This document shows, in pieces, positions 16,482-26,766 of a stretch of DNA of 64,000 nucleotides (within the stretch, counting starts at the first letter, position 1; each line of letters begins with the position of its first letter). Location: assembly GCF_014652715.1 (NCBI RefSeq), contig NZ_BMZI01000001.1, positions 677,600-741,599 on the forward strand. Direction: 5' to 3'. Source of the DNA: Salinicola rhizosphaerae (GTDB lineage Bacteria; Pseudomonadota; Gammaproteobacteria; Pseudomonadales; Halomonadaceae). The notes under the pieces were generated by a model. That model did no database searches and had not been told where the DNA came from. It saw only the letters and a list, made by a program, of their open reading frames with translations. The translations under genes were made by a program, and so were the position numbers.

Positions 16482-17566
16482 TCGTCGCCCTGGAGCGCGG
16501 CAAGCTGGTCAGCCTGATACTCATTGATCAGCGGGCCGATCACCTCGTCCAGATCCCCGCCGATCACCTCACCGAGCTTGTAGAGCGTCAAATTGATGCG
16601 ATGATCGGTCAGACGTCCCTGCGGAAAGTTATAGGTGCGAATGCGTTCGCTGCGATCACCGGAGCCGACCAGCGAGCGGCGCGTATCCGCCTGCTGCTGT
16701 CGCTGACTGTCCACCGCGGCCTGCTTGAGCCGGGCAGCCAGCAGCGACATCGCCTTGGCCCGGTTCTTGTGCTGGCTGCGCTCTTCCTGGCATTCGACCA
16801 CCAGGCCTGTCGGCAGGTGGGTGATACGGATCGCCGAGTCCGTGGTATTGACGTGCTGACCACCGGCACCACTGGAACGGAAGGTGTCGACGCGAAGGTC
16901 GTTGCTGTTGATCTCGATATCGCCAACCTGGCTGGCTTCCGGCATGACCGCGACGGTGCAGGCGGAGGTGTGGATGCGACCCTGGGACTCCGTCGCCGGC
17001 ACTCGCTGTACCCGATGCGCGCCGGACTCGAACTTCAGGGCGGCATAGACGTTGTCGCCCTTCACGCGTGCAATGATCTCCTTGTAACCGCCCTGCTCTC
17101 CGTGACTCGCGCTGACGATCTCGACTCCCCAGCCGCGGCGCTCCGCGTAGCGGGAGTACATGCGAAACAGATCACCGGCGAACAGCGCCGCCTCGTCACC
17201 GCCGGTACCCGCACGCACTTCGAGAAAGATGTTGCTGTCGTCGTCCGGATCCTTGGGCACCAGCTGGCGCTTGACCGTCTCCTCGAGCTCCTCGAGGCTC
17301 GCGCGGGCGGCACGCCACTCCTCTTCGGCCATCTCGCGCATCTCGGGATCACTGTCCTGACGCATTTGGTCGGCCGCCTCGATATCGCCTTCGGTGCGGC
17401 GATAGGCGAGCCACGACTCGACCAGCGGCTCGAGCTCGGCGTACTCGCGCGAGTAATCGCGAAAGCGGGGTTGGTCGGTGATGACCTCAGGTTCGGAGAG
17501 GAGTGCCGACAGCTCTTCGAAGCGCTCCTGAAAGGCGTCGAGTCGGTCGCGCAGGGACGCCTTCAT
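16478..17566 (-). CDS. prfA: Peptide chain release factor 1 (RF1)
   Basis: A 362-residue class I release factor recognising UAA and UAG. The tripeptide anticodon motif is PAT (190-192), and the peptidyl-transferase motif SGAGGQHVN contains Gln237, the residue PrmC methylates. Length matches E. coli RF1 (360). It begins 16 bases after hemA and overlaps prmC, giving the conserved hemA-prfA-prmC operon. Confidence 0.95.
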   Translation of the reverse strand: MKASLRDRLDAFQERFEELSALLSEPEVITDQPRFRDYSREYAELEPLVESWLAYRRTEGDIEAADQMRQDSDPEMREMAEEEWRAARASLEELEETVKRQLVPKDPDDDSNIFLEVRAGTGGDEAALFAGDLFRMYSRYAERRGWGVEIVSASHGEQGGYKEIIARVKGDNVYAALKFESGAHRVQRVPATESQGRIHTSACTVAVMPEASQVGDIEINSNDLRVDTFRSSGAGGQHVNTTDSAIRITHLPTGLVVECQEERSQHKNRAKAMSLLAARLKQAAVDSQRQQQADTRRSLVGSGDRSERIRTYNFPQGRLTDHRINLTLYKLGEVIGGDLDEVIGPLINEYQADQLAALQGDE

Positions 17567-17582
17567 GCCCAGTCCTGTGTTT

Positions 17583-18857
17583 TCATAGCGCGTCCTGTGT
17601 CGTGGTGGGGCTTTCGAGCAGCAAGCTGTCGGCCGCCTGAATGATATCTTGACGGGATTGTCCCGAAGCCTCGCGCAGTCGTAGCGTTGGGCCGTGCATG
17701 AGCTTGTTGGCCAGCTGATGCGAGAGGCGCTTGATCACCGCTTCCGGATCTTCTCCGCGCGCAAGCTGTGCCAGCGCCTCTTCCTCTGACTCGCGTCGCA
17801 GCGACTCACCGTGCTGGCGATAGCGTCGGATGAGATCCCCTGCACCGCGCACACGCCGCTCGTGCAGCCAGTGCTCTACCCCGCTGTCGATCAGCGACTC
17901 GGCCTGACGCGCGGCGACTTCGCGGTGACGACGATTCTCGGCGATGACCTGCTGGAGATCGTCGACGCTATAGAGGAAGACGTCATCGAGATCACCGACT
18001 TCGGGTTCGATGTCGCGCGGCACGGCAATATCGACCATGAACATGGGCCGATGCCGACGGACCTTCAGCGCTCGTTCGACCATCCCCTTGCCCAGGATGG
18101 GCAGGTCGCTCGCCGTCGACGCGATGACGATATCGGCCTGCTCGAGCGCCTGGGGAATGCCGCCGAGCTCGATCGCTCGGGCATCACACGTTTCAGCCAG
18201 CGCCTGTGCCCGTGCCAGCGTCCGGTTGGCGACCGTCAGCCCCATGATGCCCGCCTCGCGCAGATGACGGGCAACCAGATCGATGGTCTCGCCGGCGCCG
18301 ATCAACAGCGCCCGCGCGCGACTGAAATCATCGAAGATGCGGCTCGCCAGGCTCACGGCGGCATAGGCTACCGAGACCGGGTTCTCACCGATCGACGTCT
18401 CGCTGCGCACCTTCTTTGCCACCGAGAAGGTCTGCTGGAACAGCCGCTCCAGTTCGCTGCCGAGCCCGGTATGCTGCCGCGCGATCTGATAGGCGTCCTT
18501 CAGCTGCCCGAGAATCTGAGGCTCCCCGAGCACCATCGAGTCGAGACCGGCGGCCACTCGCATCAAATGCCGCGCGGCTTCGCCGTCGTGATAATGATAG
18601 GCGCAGCCCAGCAGCTCCTGGGCAGCCATGCCGTGAAACTCGCTCAACCATTCGATCAGCTGGCTTTCGCCATCCGCGACCGTGATGCAGTAAAGCTCGG
18701 TACGGTTGCAGGTCGAGAGCACCGCCGCCTCGCGCACGTCGGGTAACGCCCGCAACTGCGTCAGCGCGGCCTCGAGTTGCGCCGGCGAAAACGCGACACG
18801 CTCTCGCATGTCGATCGCGGCAGTTCGATGATTGATACCCAGAGCTAGCAGCGTCAT
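17583..18857 (-). CDS. hemA: Glutamyl-tRNA reductase (HemA)
   Basis: A 424-residue NADPH-dependent enzyme that reduces glutamyl-tRNA to glutamate-1-semialdehyde, the first committed step of tetrapyrrole synthesis. Catalytic Cys50 lies in STCNRTELY, the NADPH domain begins near LIGAGET, and a C-terminal dimerisation domain follows. The start [13 protein letters not shown] (ATG at 18855-18857) puts the cysteine at position 50 as in enteric HemA; an upstream ATG at 18873-18875 adds six residues and neither has a good Shine-Dalgarno. It heads the minus-strand operon hemA-prfA-prmC. Confidence 0.93.
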   Translation of the reverse strand: MTLLALGINHRTAAIDMRERVAFSPAQLEAALTQLRALPDVREAAVLSTCNRTELYCITVADGESQLIEWLSEFHGMAAQELLGCAYHYHDGEAARHLMRVAAGLDSMVLGEPQILGQLKDAYQIARQHTGLGSELERLFQQTFSVAKKVRSETSIGENPVSVAYAAVSLASRIFDDFSRARALLIGAGETIDLVARHLREAGIMGLTVANRTLARAQALAETCDARAIELGGIPQALEQADIVIASTASDLPILGKGMVERALKVRRHRPMFMVDIAVPRDIEPEVGDLDDVFLYSVDDLQQVIAENRRHREVAARQAESLIDSGVEHWLHERRVRGAGDLIRRYRQHGESLRRESEEEALAQLARGEDPEAVIKRLSHQLANKLMHGPTLRLREASGQSRQDIIQAADSLLLESPTTTQDAL

Positions 18858-19041
18858 GAAATCATGGTCGTTCATCTTGCAAGGACCCTGCTCGTGCCAC
18901 AGGCACGGCAGATCGCAGGTCGTCGAGGAGAGCGCGAAATGTCAGGAAAACGCGCCATCCAGCCATCCTCGGCCTACACCAAGGCATGAGATCGCCGATG
19001 ACGGGCCCCGGCCGTTTCGACCGGCGCCATCGAGCGGCGTC

Positions 19042-19050
19042 ATTTTAGCA
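19042..19050 (-). promoter_or_regulatory. Candidate extended -10 promoter for hemA
   Basis: On the minus strand TGCTAAAAT reads as TG-N followed by a -10 hexamer TAAAAT (5 of 6). No good -35 box lies 17 bp upstream, as expected for an extended -10 promoter. Transcription would start near 19035, about 180 bases before hemA. Confidence 0.4.
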
Positions 19051-19162
19051 CAGCCGAGAGACACTTAGCAGGCGACGGATCGGTTCGTCCGGCCACCTCG
19101 ACGGCATTGACCCCCGCCCGCCAGCCGTTATGCTGAGCGGACTGATCAATCTCGAGGACGGC

Positions 19163-20944
19163 ATGCCCACACGTCTGCTTCTGGCCGCCGGCTGCGCGGC
19201 CCTGTTGGCCGGTTGCCAAAGCATGTCGACCAGCTCTTCCGCGGCCGAGGGGATGTCGGCGTCCGGTCACGACCCCATGGCATCGGCGCCCCCGGTCACG
19301 CAAGGCTTCGATGCCGATGGCCTGTCCCAGGTCCTGCTCTCGGAGCTTGCCGGCCAGCGCGGCGATTTTCGCCGCGCTGCCGAGGGCTATCTGGCCGCGG
19401 CGGATCGTTACCGCTCGGCGGCGCTGGCCCAGCGCGCGACGCTCGCCGCCCGCTACACCGACGACACCTCGCTGCTGCAGACGACGGCCAATCGCTGGCA
19501 GCAGTTCGCACCCGAGGACAGCGCGCCGCAAGAGCTGCTCTCCGGCATTGCCGTCGATCGCGGCGACTGGCCCGCTGCGCTGCAACACCGACTCGCACTC
19601 GCCGCACAGGGACAGAATGGTCAGCTGCTGGCGCTGGCCGACTTGGCGATCGAATCCGGCGCGGAGATACCGCCGCTGGTCGCACAAATGCGCCAATTCG
19701 TCGCATCGCATCCCGACAACGCCGACGCCCAGATGGCCACCGCGAGATTCGAAGCCGCTGGCGGCGATGTCGACCGCGCCCAGCGCCGCCTGACTCGCCT
19801 CGCCGCCCGCTATCGACAGCTTCCCGAACTCTGGCTGACTCGCGCACAGATCGCGCTGGAGGCCGGCGATTACGCCCTGGCAGCGTCGAGCGCCGAGCAC
19901 GGTCGCGAGCTGGCGCCCGACGACAGCCGCTTCCTGCTGGCGCTTGCCCAGGCGAAGATCGCCAGCGGGGACATTGCCGGCGCCGAGCAGCAGATCGATC
20001 AGCTTCTCGCCCGTCATGACGATACGCCGGGGCTACGGATCGGACTGGCGCAACTCTATCTCAACGCCGACGCGCTGGCGCCAGCGCGCCGCCTGTTGCT
20101 GCCATTGCTCGACCGCGACGATACGCCGCCCACTGTCTACTTGCTGCTTGGTTCGATTGCCGAAACGGGAGGTGAGCTGGACAACGCCCTGCTCTACTAC
20201 CGTCAGGTACCGACAGGACCGGGTTTCATCGAGTCCCGCGCCCTGGCGATCAGGATGCTGGTCGGGGCCGAACGCATAGAAGACGCGAGCCAGTTCGTGC
20301 AGATCGAAAGCCTGCGTCACCCCACGCAGCGTGCGACCTTGACGCAGATCGGCATCGATACCCTGGACGATGCAGGGAAGCCCCGGGCCGCCGACGCGCT
20401 GCTGACGGAGAGTCTCAACCAGTCTCCCGATGATGCTCAGCTTCTCTACGCGCAGGCGATGCGTAATTTCGCCCGCGGCAAGGTGGACTTGATGATGACG
20501 CAGATGCGCCGGATCATCGCCGACAACCCGAAAGATGCCGAGGCCCTCAACGCGCTTGGCTATACCCTGGCGACAACGACCGAGCGCTACGATGAAGCCT
20601 TCGATCTCGTCGAGCGTGCTCACGCGCTCAAGCCGGATAGCCCCGCCATTCTCGATAGCCTCGGCTGGATCCACTTCAAGCGTGGCGACGTTCAGGCCGC
20701 CATTCGATATCTGCAGCAGGCGTACGCCGGACAGCCAGATCAGGAAGTCGCCGCCCACTTGGCCGAGGCACTCGCGGCCGATGGGCGGACCGACCAAGCC
20801 AGGACGATCGTCAACGCCGCGCTCGGCAGTGCCGACAGCCACCCCGATATCGATAAACTCTTGACCAGCCACCCGGAGCTGGCACCGCCGCCTGCTCCCG
20901 ATTCGACAGGACGTCCCGATGCACCCTCTCCAACCGGCCAGTGA
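19163..20944 (+). CDS. TPR-repeat outer-membrane lipoprotein, unknown role
   Basis: A 593-residue lipoprotein. The signal MPTRLLLAAGCAALLAGC gives lipobox LAGC with Cys18 as the acylated residue. The mature protein is almost entirely alpha-helical repeats of TPR type (for example LNALGYTLATTTERYDEAFDLVERAHALKP, 30 residues in short: A-L-G-Y, E-A and P positions repeat), with the clearest copies between about 440 and 570. A TPR lipoprotein at this spot beside lolB and hemA is also found in pseudomonads; I know no settled function, though TPR lipoproteins usually scaffold envelope complexes. The ATG at 19163 has GAGGA six bases upstream. It is divergent from hemA and directly precedes lolB. Confidence 0.8.
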   Translation: MPTRLLLAAGCAALLAGCQSMSTSSSAAEGMSASGHDPMASAPPVTQGFDADGLSQVLLSELAGQRGDFRRAAEGYLAAADRYRSAALAQRATLAARYTDDTSLLQTTANRWQQFAPEDSAPQELLSGIAVDRGDWPAALQHRLALAAQGQNGQLLALADLAIESGAEIPPLVAQMRQFVASHPDNADAQMATARFEAAGGDVDRAQRRLTRLAARYRQLPELWLTRAQIALEAGDYALAASSAEHGRELAPDDSRFLLALAQAKIASGDIAGAEQQIDQLLARHDDTPGLRIGLAQLYLNADALAPARRLLLPLLDRDDTPPTVYLLLGSIAETGGELDNALLYYRQVPTGPGFIESRALAIRMLVGAERIEDASQFVQIESLRHPTQRATLTQIGIDTLDDAGKPRAADALLTESLNQSPDDAQLLYAQAMRNFARGKVDLMMTQMRRIIADNPKDAEALNALGYTLATTTERYDEAFDLVERAHALKPDSPAILDSLGWIHFKRGDVQAAIRYLQQAYAGQPDQEVAAHLAEALAADGRTDQARTIVNAALGSADSHPDIDKLLTSHPELAPPPAPDSTGRPDAPSPTGQ

Positions 20945-20975
20945 CGGCCTGACATCTCCTCGACACGTGACACCG

Positions 20976-21611
20976 ATGACCGCGCGACAGCCTCGACGTC
21001 TACCCTGGCGCCCGTTCACCGCGCTCGGGCTTGCCATCTGGCTCGTCGGCTGCGCGAGCCAGGCGCCCTCACCGGAGGTGCCGCGCCAGCCGGATGACTG
21101 GCAGCGCCAGCAGTCGGACCTCGCCGCATTCGACGACTGGAAACTGGCCGGCAAGGTCGGGCTTCGCACGCCTGATGACAGCACCAGCGCCAACCTCGAC
21201 TGGACCCAGACGCCAAGCCACTACCGCATGCTGATCAGCGGGCCTTTTGGCACCGGACGCAGCGTCCTCGAGGGACGCCAGGGCGCTGTCACGTTGACCA
21301 CAGGCGACGGCACGTTCAAGGCCGACTCTCCGGAAGCACTGATGCAGCAGCAGTTGGGCTGGTCACTGCCGATTTCCGCGCTCGACTACTGGGTTCGCGG
21401 CCTTCCGGCGCCGGGCGCAGCGCATCGAGTGATAGCCGACACGCTCGGCTTTCCTGCCCAACTCGAGCAGGCTGGCTGGAAGATCGACTATCGCGACTGG
21501 ACCTACGCCGGCGATCTCTGGCTCCCTAGCCGCCTGATCATGACTTACGACGATATCCGCGCCACACTGGTGGTGAATGCCTGGGAACCTGGCGCGACGG
21601 CAGAGCCATGA
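20976..21611 (+). CDS. lolB: Outer-membrane lipoprotein receptor LolB
   Basis: A 211-residue lipoprotein that accepts lipoproteins from LolA and inserts them in the outer membrane. From this start the lipobox LVGC places the acylated cysteine at 26, followed by W-rich segments typical of LolB (DDWKLAGKVGLRTPD, LDWTQTPSHYRMLISGPFG, ALDYWVRGLPAP). An alternative ATG at 20919 overlaps the TPR gene by 26 bases and has a better Shine-Dalgarno (AGGA), but gives an unusually long 45-residue leader. The stop overlaps ispE by four bases, as is usual for lolB-ispE. Confidence 0.88.
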   Translation: MTARQPRRLPWRPFTALGLAIWLVGCASQAPSPEVPRQPDDWQRQQSDLAAFDDWKLAGKVGLRTPDDSTSANLDWTQTPSHYRMLISGPFGTGRSVLEGRQGAVTLTTGDGTFKADSPEALMQQQLGWSLPISALDYWVRGLPAPGAAHRVIADTLGFPAQLEQAGWKIDYRDWTYAGDLWLPSRLIMTYDDIRATLVVNAWEPGATAEP

Positions 21612-22468
21612 CATCGCTGAGCCTGCCTGCACCCGCCAAGCTCAATCGGTTGCTGCGGATCTGCGGGCGCCGCGCCAATGGCTATCACGAGCTGCAGACG
21701 CTGTTTCAACTGCTCGACCATGGCGACACCCTGTACGTCACGGCGTTGACCCACAGCAACGACATCGACCTTGCCCCGGCCATGCCGGAGATCGCGACCG
21801 AGGATAACCTTATCGTCCGCGCCGCTCGACTGCTGCAGCAGGAAACCGGATGTCGTGCCGGGGCCCGCTTCAAGCTGGAGAAGCGGCTACCCATGGGCGG
21901 CGGCCTCGGCGGCGGGAGCTCCAACGCCGCGACCGCGCTGCTGGCGCTCAATCATCTATGGGAACTGAAGCTGGACATCGAGACGCTCGCCACGCTCGGC
22001 TTGCGCCTCGGCGCCGATGTTCCAGTCTTCGTCCGCGGTCACACCGCCTGGGCGGAGGGAGTCGGTGAACGTCTGGTGCCGGTCGATCTGCCCAATTCGT
22101 GGTTCGTGGTCATCCATCCAGGCGTCGCCGTCTCCACCGCCGCCGTCTTCGGCGATGACGGTTTGACACGCGATAGCGCGATCATTAGTATGCGCGACGC
22201 ACTCGACGGGGCTGACGCCGACGCGGCGTGGCGCAATGACTGCGAAAGGGTCGTTCGCGCTCGCTACCCCGAAGTCGACCGCGCGCTGACCTGGCTTGGC
22301 CAGTACGGTGCGGCGATGCTGACGGGCACCGGCGCTTGCGTCTTCTGCCCGCTCGAGAGCGAGGCCCGGGCCATCGAAGTCCTGGGGCGAGTTCCCGACG
22401 AGTGGCACGCTTTCAAGGCGCAGAGCTGCACGCGATCACCGCTGCATCAGCACCTTGGAATCGCCTGA
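21608..22468 (+). CDS. ispE: 4-diphosphocytidyl-2-C-methyl-D-erythritol kinase (IspE)
   Basis: A 286-residue GHMP kinase of the MEP isoprenoid pathway that phosphorylates the 2-hydroxyl of CDP-methylerythritol. The substrate segment PAPAKLN (8-13) and the ATP loop PMGGGLGGGSSNAAT (95-109) are intact, as is GADVPVF. ATG overlaps the lolB stop, so the two are coupled. The plus-strand unit ends about 135 bases before tRNA-Gln. Confidence 0.94.
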   Translation: MTSLSLPAPAKLNRLLRICGRRANGYHELQTLFQLLDHGDTLYVTALTHSNDIDLAPAMPEIATEDNLIVRAARLLQQETGCRAGARFKLEKRLPMGGGLGGGSSNAATALLALNHLWELKLDIETLATLGLRLGADVPVFVRGHTAWAEGVGERLVPVDLPNSWFVVIHPGVAVSTAAVFGDDGLTRDSAIISMRDALDGADADAAWRNDCERVVRARYPEVDRALTWLGQYGAAMLTGTGACVFCPLESEARAIEVLGRVPDEWHAFKAQSCTRSPLHQHLGIA

Positions 22469-22603
22469 GGCGGCGATCGAGGCAGCCGATGGTTACGCGA
22501 TTTTTGTCAGGTTTTTCAGACTCATTTCGCGCCAACGACTGGTTTTCGGTCCAAGCCTAGCCAAGGGTCAGCGCTTTTGCGCATAATGGCCCGACGCAAT
22601 TGC

Positions 22604-22678
22604 TGGGGTATCGCCAAGTGGTAAGGCACCGGTTTCTGGTACCGGCATTCCCAGGTTCGAATCCTGGTACCCCAGCCA
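22604..22678 (+). tRNA. tRNA-Gln (anticodon CTG)
   Basis: A 75-nt cloverleaf with encoded CCA. The acceptor stem TGGGGTA pairs with TACCCCA, the anticodon stem CCGGT/ACCGG encloses TTCTGGT giving anticodon CTG, and the T arm is CCAGG-TTCGAAT-CCTGG. A -10-like CATAAT lies at 22582-22587 with a GC-rich discriminator after it, typical of stringently controlled stable RNA promoters; the -35 is not evident. Confidence 0.96.
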
Positions 22679-22939
22679 CTTTCCTGAATCTCGACAAGCC
22701 TGCATACGGAAACCGGGACGCGATGGCCATTCTGCCCAGACGATTTCCCTACCGGCGTTGCGGTCGCTTTTCCTGCCGTCAAGACGCAACCCTGCCTTCA
22801 TCGAGCTCGTCCGGCGCGACGCGTTCTCATGGGTTCGCCGCCAGCGCTTTTCTCTCGCGTTTCTTCAGTCTTGTCTCTCGCTTCGGTCCGAAACGAATGT
22901 CCTCCACTGATCTCAAACTGCTCCCAAAGGTGGCTGCGC

Positions 22940-23881
22940 GTGTCTAAATTGATGGTTTTCACCGGTAACGCCAACGTCGGACTCGCTTCCAAGGTGGCCG
23001 AAAGCCTCGACAACCGACTCGGCCACGCCACGGTCGGTCAGTTCAGCGACGGGGAAATCGCCGTCGAGATCAACGAGAACGTGCGCGGTAAAGATGTCTT
23101 CATCCTGCAGTCGACCTGCGCACCGACCAACGACAACCTGATGGAACTGATTTTCATGGTCGACGCGCTGCGCCGCGCCTCGGCTACCCGAATCACCGCC
23201 GTCGTCCCCTACTTCGGCTATGCGCGCCAGGACCGTCGAGTTCGCTCCGCCCGCGTGCCGATTTCGGCCAAGGTCGTGGCCGACATGATGGTCAAGGCCG
23301 GCGTGGATCGCGTGATGACCATGGATCTGCACGCCGATCAGATCCAGGGCTTCTTCGATGTGCCGGTGGACAACGTCTATGGTTCGCCGATTCTGCTCGA
23401 CGACATCGAACGCCAGAACTATGACGACCTGGTCGTCGTGTCTCCCGATGTCGGCGGCGTCGTCCGTGCACGTGCCATTGCCAAGCAGCTGAACGTGGAC
23501 CTGGCGATCATCGACAAGCGGCGCCCGCAGGCCAACCAGGCGCAGGTCATGCACATCATCGGCGATATTCAAGATCGCACCTGCGTCGTGGTCGACGACA
23601 TGGTCGATACGGCGGGAACCCTGTGCAAGGCAGCGGAGGCGTTGAAGGATCACGGGGCCCGCCGCGTGGTGGCCTACGCCACTCACCCGATCCTTTCCGG
23701 CCCCGCCGTGGACAATATTAGTGGTTCGGTGCTTGACGAACTCGTCGTTGCCGATACCATACCGCTCTCCGAACCTGCACGCCGCAGTGGCAAGATCCGC
23801 CAATTGACCGTTGCCGGTCTCATTGCCGAAGCCATTCGTCGCGTCAGCAACGAAGAATCCGTCAGCGCGATGTTTCACTGA
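22940..23881 (+). CDS. prs: Ribose-phosphate pyrophosphokinase (Prs)
   Basis: A 313-residue enzyme that makes PRPP from ribose 5-phosphate and ATP for nucleotide, His and Trp synthesis. It shows FTGNAN, the flexible catalytic loop [30 protein letters not shown] and the PRPP-binding loop [13 protein letters not shown]. The start is GTG at 22940, because AAAGGTGG lies seven bases upstream and the next residues [11 protein letters not shown] match the family; the open frame upstream to 22829 is not conserved. A 261-base leader separates it from tRNA-Gln. Two hairpins follow. Confidence 0.95.
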   Translation: MSKLMVFTGNANVGLASKVAESLDNRLGHATVGQFSDGEIAVEINENVRGKDVFILQSTCAPTNDNLMELIFMVDALRRASATRITAVVPYFGYARQDRRVRSARVPISAKVVADMMVKAGVDRVMTMDLHADQIQGFFDVPVDNVYGSPILLDDIERQNYDDLVVVSPDVGGVVRARAIAKQLNVDLAIIDKRRPQANQAQVMHIIGDIQDRTCVVVDDMVDTAGTLCKAAEALKDHGARRVVAYATHPILSGPAVDNISGSVLDELVVADTIPLSEPARRSGKIRQLTVAGLIAEAIRRVSNEESVSAMFH

Positions 23882-23920
23882 TCGTCATCGGCGATCTCGA
23901 GACAACGCACTGACTTACGA

Positions 23921-23943
23921 GCGACTGCCGTGACGGCAGTCGC
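23921..23943 (+). other. Perfect 10-bp hairpin after prs
   Basis: GCGACTGCCG (23921-23930) and CGGCAGTCGC (23934-23943) form a stem around the three bases TGA. No T run follows. It is the first of two stacked hairpins between prs and rplY. Confidence 0.5.
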
Positions 23944-23948
23944 ACCGA

Positions 23949-23988
23949 TGGAAACGGCATGGCCTGGTCGCGGGCCATGCCGCTTTCC
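23949..23988 (+). terminator. Probable prs terminator
   Basis: CGGCATGGCC (23955-23964) pairs with GGCCATGCCG (23973-23982) across an 8-nt loop, and flanking GGAAA/CTTTCC extends the stem with one interruption. The downstream bases are only moderately T-rich. It lies 28 bases before the rplY start, so rplY would need a promoter close by or depend on readthrough. Confidence 0.5.
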
Positions 23989-24015
23989 GTTATCTACCGA
24001 TAGAGGTGACAATCG

Positions 24016-24663
24016 ATGTCCCAATACACACTGAACGCCAACGTTCGTACGGAGCTGGGGAAAGGTGCGAGCCGCCGCCTGCGCCGCAAGAACGAGCAGG
24101 TCGCTGCCATCATCTATGGCGGTGAAGCCGCGCCGCAGCCGATCACCATCGACAAGCCGGCTTTCTACAAGGCGCTGGAAGAAGAGTCCTTCTTCTCTTC
24201 CATCATCGACATTCAGGTCGATGGCAAGAGCGAGCAGGTCGTCATCCGTGACCTCCAGCGTCATCCGTACAAGCCGCTGATCACGCACGCCGACTTCATG
24301 CGTGTCGATGCGACTCACGAGCTGACCTTGAACGTGCCGCTGCACTTCCTCAACGAAGAGAGCTGCAAGGGTGTCAAGGATGAAGGCGGCGTGATTCACG
24401 TGCTGAACAACGATGTTCAGATCAGCTGCCTGCCGTCCAAGCTGCCTGAGTACATCGAAGTCGACGTGGCCAACCTGGCCCTTGGCGAGACGATCCACCT
24501 GTCCGATCTGAAGCTGCCGGAAGGCGTCACGCTGGTCGAGCTGAGCCATGGTGAAGAGCACGACGCCGGTGTCGTCAGCGTCACGCACCCGACCGTGGTC
24601 AGCGACGACGAAGTCGCCGGTGAAGGCGTCGACGAAGACGGCGAACCGAAAGACGCGGAATAA
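24016..24663 (+). CDS. rplY: 50S ribosomal protein L25, long Ctc form
   Basis: A 215-residue 5S-rRNA-binding ribosomal protein. The N-terminal L25 domain (about 1-95, with [14 protein letters not shown] and AIIYGG) is followed by the C-terminal Ctc/TL5 beta domain (about 100-190, [14 protein letters not shown] and [12 protein letters not shown]) and an acidic tail. E. coli has only the first domain (94 residues). The Shine-Dalgarno is AGAGGTGA. The order prs-rplY-pth-ychF is conserved in gammaproteobacteria. Confidence 0.94.
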   Translation: MSQYTLNANVRTELGKGASRRLRRKNEQVAAIIYGGEAAPQPITIDKPAFYKALEEESFFSSIIDIQVDGKSEQVVIRDLQRHPYKPLITHADFMRVDATHELTLNVPLHFLNEESCKGVKDEGGVIHVLNNDVQISCLPSKLPEYIEVDVANLALGETIHLSDLKLPEGVTLVELSHGEEHDAGVVSVTHPTVVSDDEVAGEGVDEDGEPKDAE

Positions 24664-24698
24664 CTCTGCGGCAGCACTGACCGGTATAGGCGTACGAC

Positions 24699-25286
24699 AT
24701 GGGCGACGTGAAGGCGATCATCGGACTCGGCAACCCGGGCTCGGAATACGAAAGCACTCGCCATAACGCCGGCGCCTGGCTGGTCGAGCAACTCGCGCGG
24801 GACGCAGCCCAAACGCTGCGTCCCGAGCGCAAGTTTCTGGGATTGCACGCCAAGGTCAACCTCGCGGGACATGACCTGCATCTGCTCAACCCCACCACCT
24901 ACATGAACCGCAGCGGCGCTTCCGTCGCGGCGCTTTGCCAGTTCTTCAAGATCGCGCCCGACGAGCTGCTCGTCGCCCACGACGAACTCGATATCGCCCC
25001 AGGCGCCGCGCGCTACAAGACCGGCGGCGGTCACGGCGGCCACAACGGGCTGCGTGACATCATCAGCGCTCTCGGCAACGTCAACGCGTTTCACCGTCTG
25101 CGTATCGGTATCGGCCACCCAGGCAGTGCCAAGCTCGTGACGCATTACGTTCTCGGCAGCCCCGGGAAAGCGGAACGCCAGGCAATCGACGATGCCCTCA
25201 CGGAGGTTGTCGCCACCCTACCCGACGCGCTGGCAGGCAACTGGGCCAAGGCGATGAATCGCCTGCACAGCTTCAGACCTTCCTGA
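24699..25286 (+). CDS. pth: Peptidyl-tRNA hydrolase (Pth)
   Basis: A 195-residue esterase that recycles peptidyl-tRNA dropped from ribosomes. IIGLGNPGSEYESTRHNAG carries the conserved Asn and catalytic His22, and NPTTYMNRSG, AHDELDIAPG and GGHGGHNGLRD complete the family signature. It starts 35 bases after rplY with no terminator between, so the two are probably cotranscribed. Confidence 0.95.
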   Translation: MGDVKAIIGLGNPGSEYESTRHNAGAWLVEQLARDAAQTLRPERKFLGLHAKVNLAGHDLHLLNPTTYMNRSGASVAALCQFFKIAPDELLVAHDELDIAPGAARYKTGGGHGGHNGLRDIISALGNVNAFHRLRIGIGHPGSAKLVTHYVLGSPGKAERQAIDDALTEVVATLPDALAGNWAKAMNRLHSFRPS

Positions 25287-25462
25287 GCCTTACACCTCGC
25301 CAACCAACTCTTGCTCGTCGCTCGTAGTCGTCGCTGCTGTCTACCGCGCCCCGAAGCTGGGGCAGTCGTCGCTCGTCGCCAAGTGTGGCCCGGTATCGCT
25401 ACGTCCCGTAAAATGCGCGCCAACGCTATCTACTTCCGAAGCCAACTTTTCAGGATCAGCTC

Positions 25463-26554
25463 ATGGGTTTCAACTGCGGCATCGTCGGACTGCCCAACGT
25501 CGGCAAGTCGACCCTTTTCAACGCGCTTACCCGCTCAGGTATCGACGCCGAGAACTTCCCTTTCTGCACGATCGAGCCCAACACCGGCATCGTGCCGATG
25601 CCGGACCCGCGGCTCGACAAGCTGGCCGAGCTGGTCAAGCCGGAGAAGGTCGTTCCGAACACCATGGAGTTCGTCGATATCGCCGGGCTGGTCGAGGGCG
25701 CCTCCAAAGGGGAAGGACTGGGCAACCAGTTTCTCGCCAACATTCGCGAGACCGATGCCATCGCCCACGTCGTACGCTGCTTCGATGACGACAACGTGAT
25801 TCACGTCGCCAACCAGGTCGATCCGACCGCCGATATCGAAACGATCAATCTCGAGCTGGCGCTGGCTGATCTTGATGCCGTCGAGCGGGGCATTCAACGC
25901 CTGGTGCGCATCGTCAAAGGCGGCGACAAGGACGCCATCGCCACCAAGGCCATTCTCGACAAGATCCAGCCGCACCTCGCCGAAGGCCAACCGCTGCGCA
26001 GCTTCGGCCTCGACGCCGATGAGCAGCGCCAGATCCGCAGCTACGGTTTTCTGACACTGAAGCCGACGATGTACATCGCCAACGTCAATGAGGATGGCTT
26101 CGAGAACAACCCGCATCTCGATACCGTCCGCGCGATTGCCGCGGCCGAAAACGCCGTCGTGGTGCCAGTCTGCAACAAGCTCGAGGCCGAGATTGCCGAG
26201 CTCGAGGACGAAGAGCGTGCCATGTTCCTCGAAGAGATGGGCATGACCGAACCCGGGCTGGATCGCGTGATCCGCGCGGGCTTCGGGTTACTCGGCCTGC
26301 AGACCTATTTTACCGCCGGCGTGAAGGAAGTTCGCGCCTGGACGGTCAGGATCGGCGCCACCGCGCCTCAAGCGGCAGGCGTCATCCACACCGATTTCGA
26401 AAAGGGGTTCATCCGTGCCGAAGTCGTGGGTTACGAGGACTTCGTGGCACTGGGCGGCGAGAACGGCGCCAAGGAAGCGGGCAAGTGGCGCCTCGAGGGC
26501 AAGACCTACGTCGTTCAGGATGGCGACGTGATGCATTTCCGCTTCAACGTTTAA
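25463..26554 (+). CDS. ychF: Redox-regulated ATPase/GTPase YchF
   Basis: A 363-residue Obg-family P-loop protein that prefers ATP and binds ribosomes. The P-loop is GLPNVGKS (8-15), switch [12 protein letters not shown], and the base-recognition motif is NKLE rather than the NKxD of true GTPases, the hallmark of YchF. A coiled-coil insert precedes a C-terminal TGS domain (about 278-360). The Shine-Dalgarno is AGGATC. It is 176 bases after pth. Confidence 0.94.
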   Translation: MGFNCGIVGLPNVGKSTLFNALTRSGIDAENFPFCTIEPNTGIVPMPDPRLDKLAELVKPEKVVPNTMEFVDIAGLVEGASKGEGLGNQFLANIRETDAIAHVVRCFDDDNVIHVANQVDPTADIETINLELALADLDAVERGIQRLVRIVKGGDKDAIATKAILDKIQPHLAEGQPLRSFGLDADEQRQIRSYGFLTLKPTMYIANVNEDGFENNPHLDTVRAIAAAENAVVVPVCNKLEAEIAELEDEERAMFLEEMGMTEPGLDRVIRAGFGLLGLQTYFTAGVKEVRAWTVRIGATAPQAAGVIHTDFEKGFIRAEVVGYEDFVALGGENGAKEAGKWRLEGKTYVVQDGDVMHFRFNV

Positions 26555-26611
26555 TGCGGCTTCCCTTCCTGGCTATAGGCGAGGCCAGCGCCAGGATGAT
26601 GACGAAAAGCG

Positions 26612-26639
26612 TTGACGTTTCATCGGGTTATGGTAACAT
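26612..26639 (+). promoter_or_regulatory. Promoter of tRNA-Met
   Basis: A -35 box TTGACG (26612-26617) is spaced 16 bp from TAACAT (26634-26639), which is preceded by TGG, giving an extended -10. The GC-rich discriminator CGCGACCG after the -10 fits stringent control of stable RNA. Confidence 0.6.
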
Positions 26640-26681
26640 TCGCGACCGTTGCCTCAGATCTTTTCGAGGTCGGACGCTCAA

Positions 26682-26758
26682 GGCTACGTAGCTCAGCTGG
26701 TTAGAGCACATCACTCATAATGATGGGGTCCCCTGTTCGAATCAGGGCGTAGCCACCA
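26682..26758 (+). tRNA. tRNA-Met, elongator (anticodon CAT)
   Basis: A 77-nt tRNA with encoded CCA. Acceptor GGCTACG pairs with CGTAGCC; the anticodon stem CATCA/TGATG encloses CTCATAA, giving CAT. The first acceptor pair is G-C and the stem lacks the three consecutive G-C pairs of initiator tRNA, so this is the elongator; it is nearly identical to E. coli metT. Confidence 0.95.
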
Positions 26759-26766
26759 GATACGAC

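Noticed and set aside
16310-17644. 444-codon plus-strand ORF opposite prfA
   Set aside because: prfA is certain on the minus strand (GGQ and PAT motifs), and the ORF spans parts of prmC, prfA and hemA, which no real gene would do.
22829-22939. 37-residue N-terminal extension of Prs
   Set aside because: The conserved start is the GTG at 22940 with a good Shine-Dalgarno; the extension is unlike any Prs.
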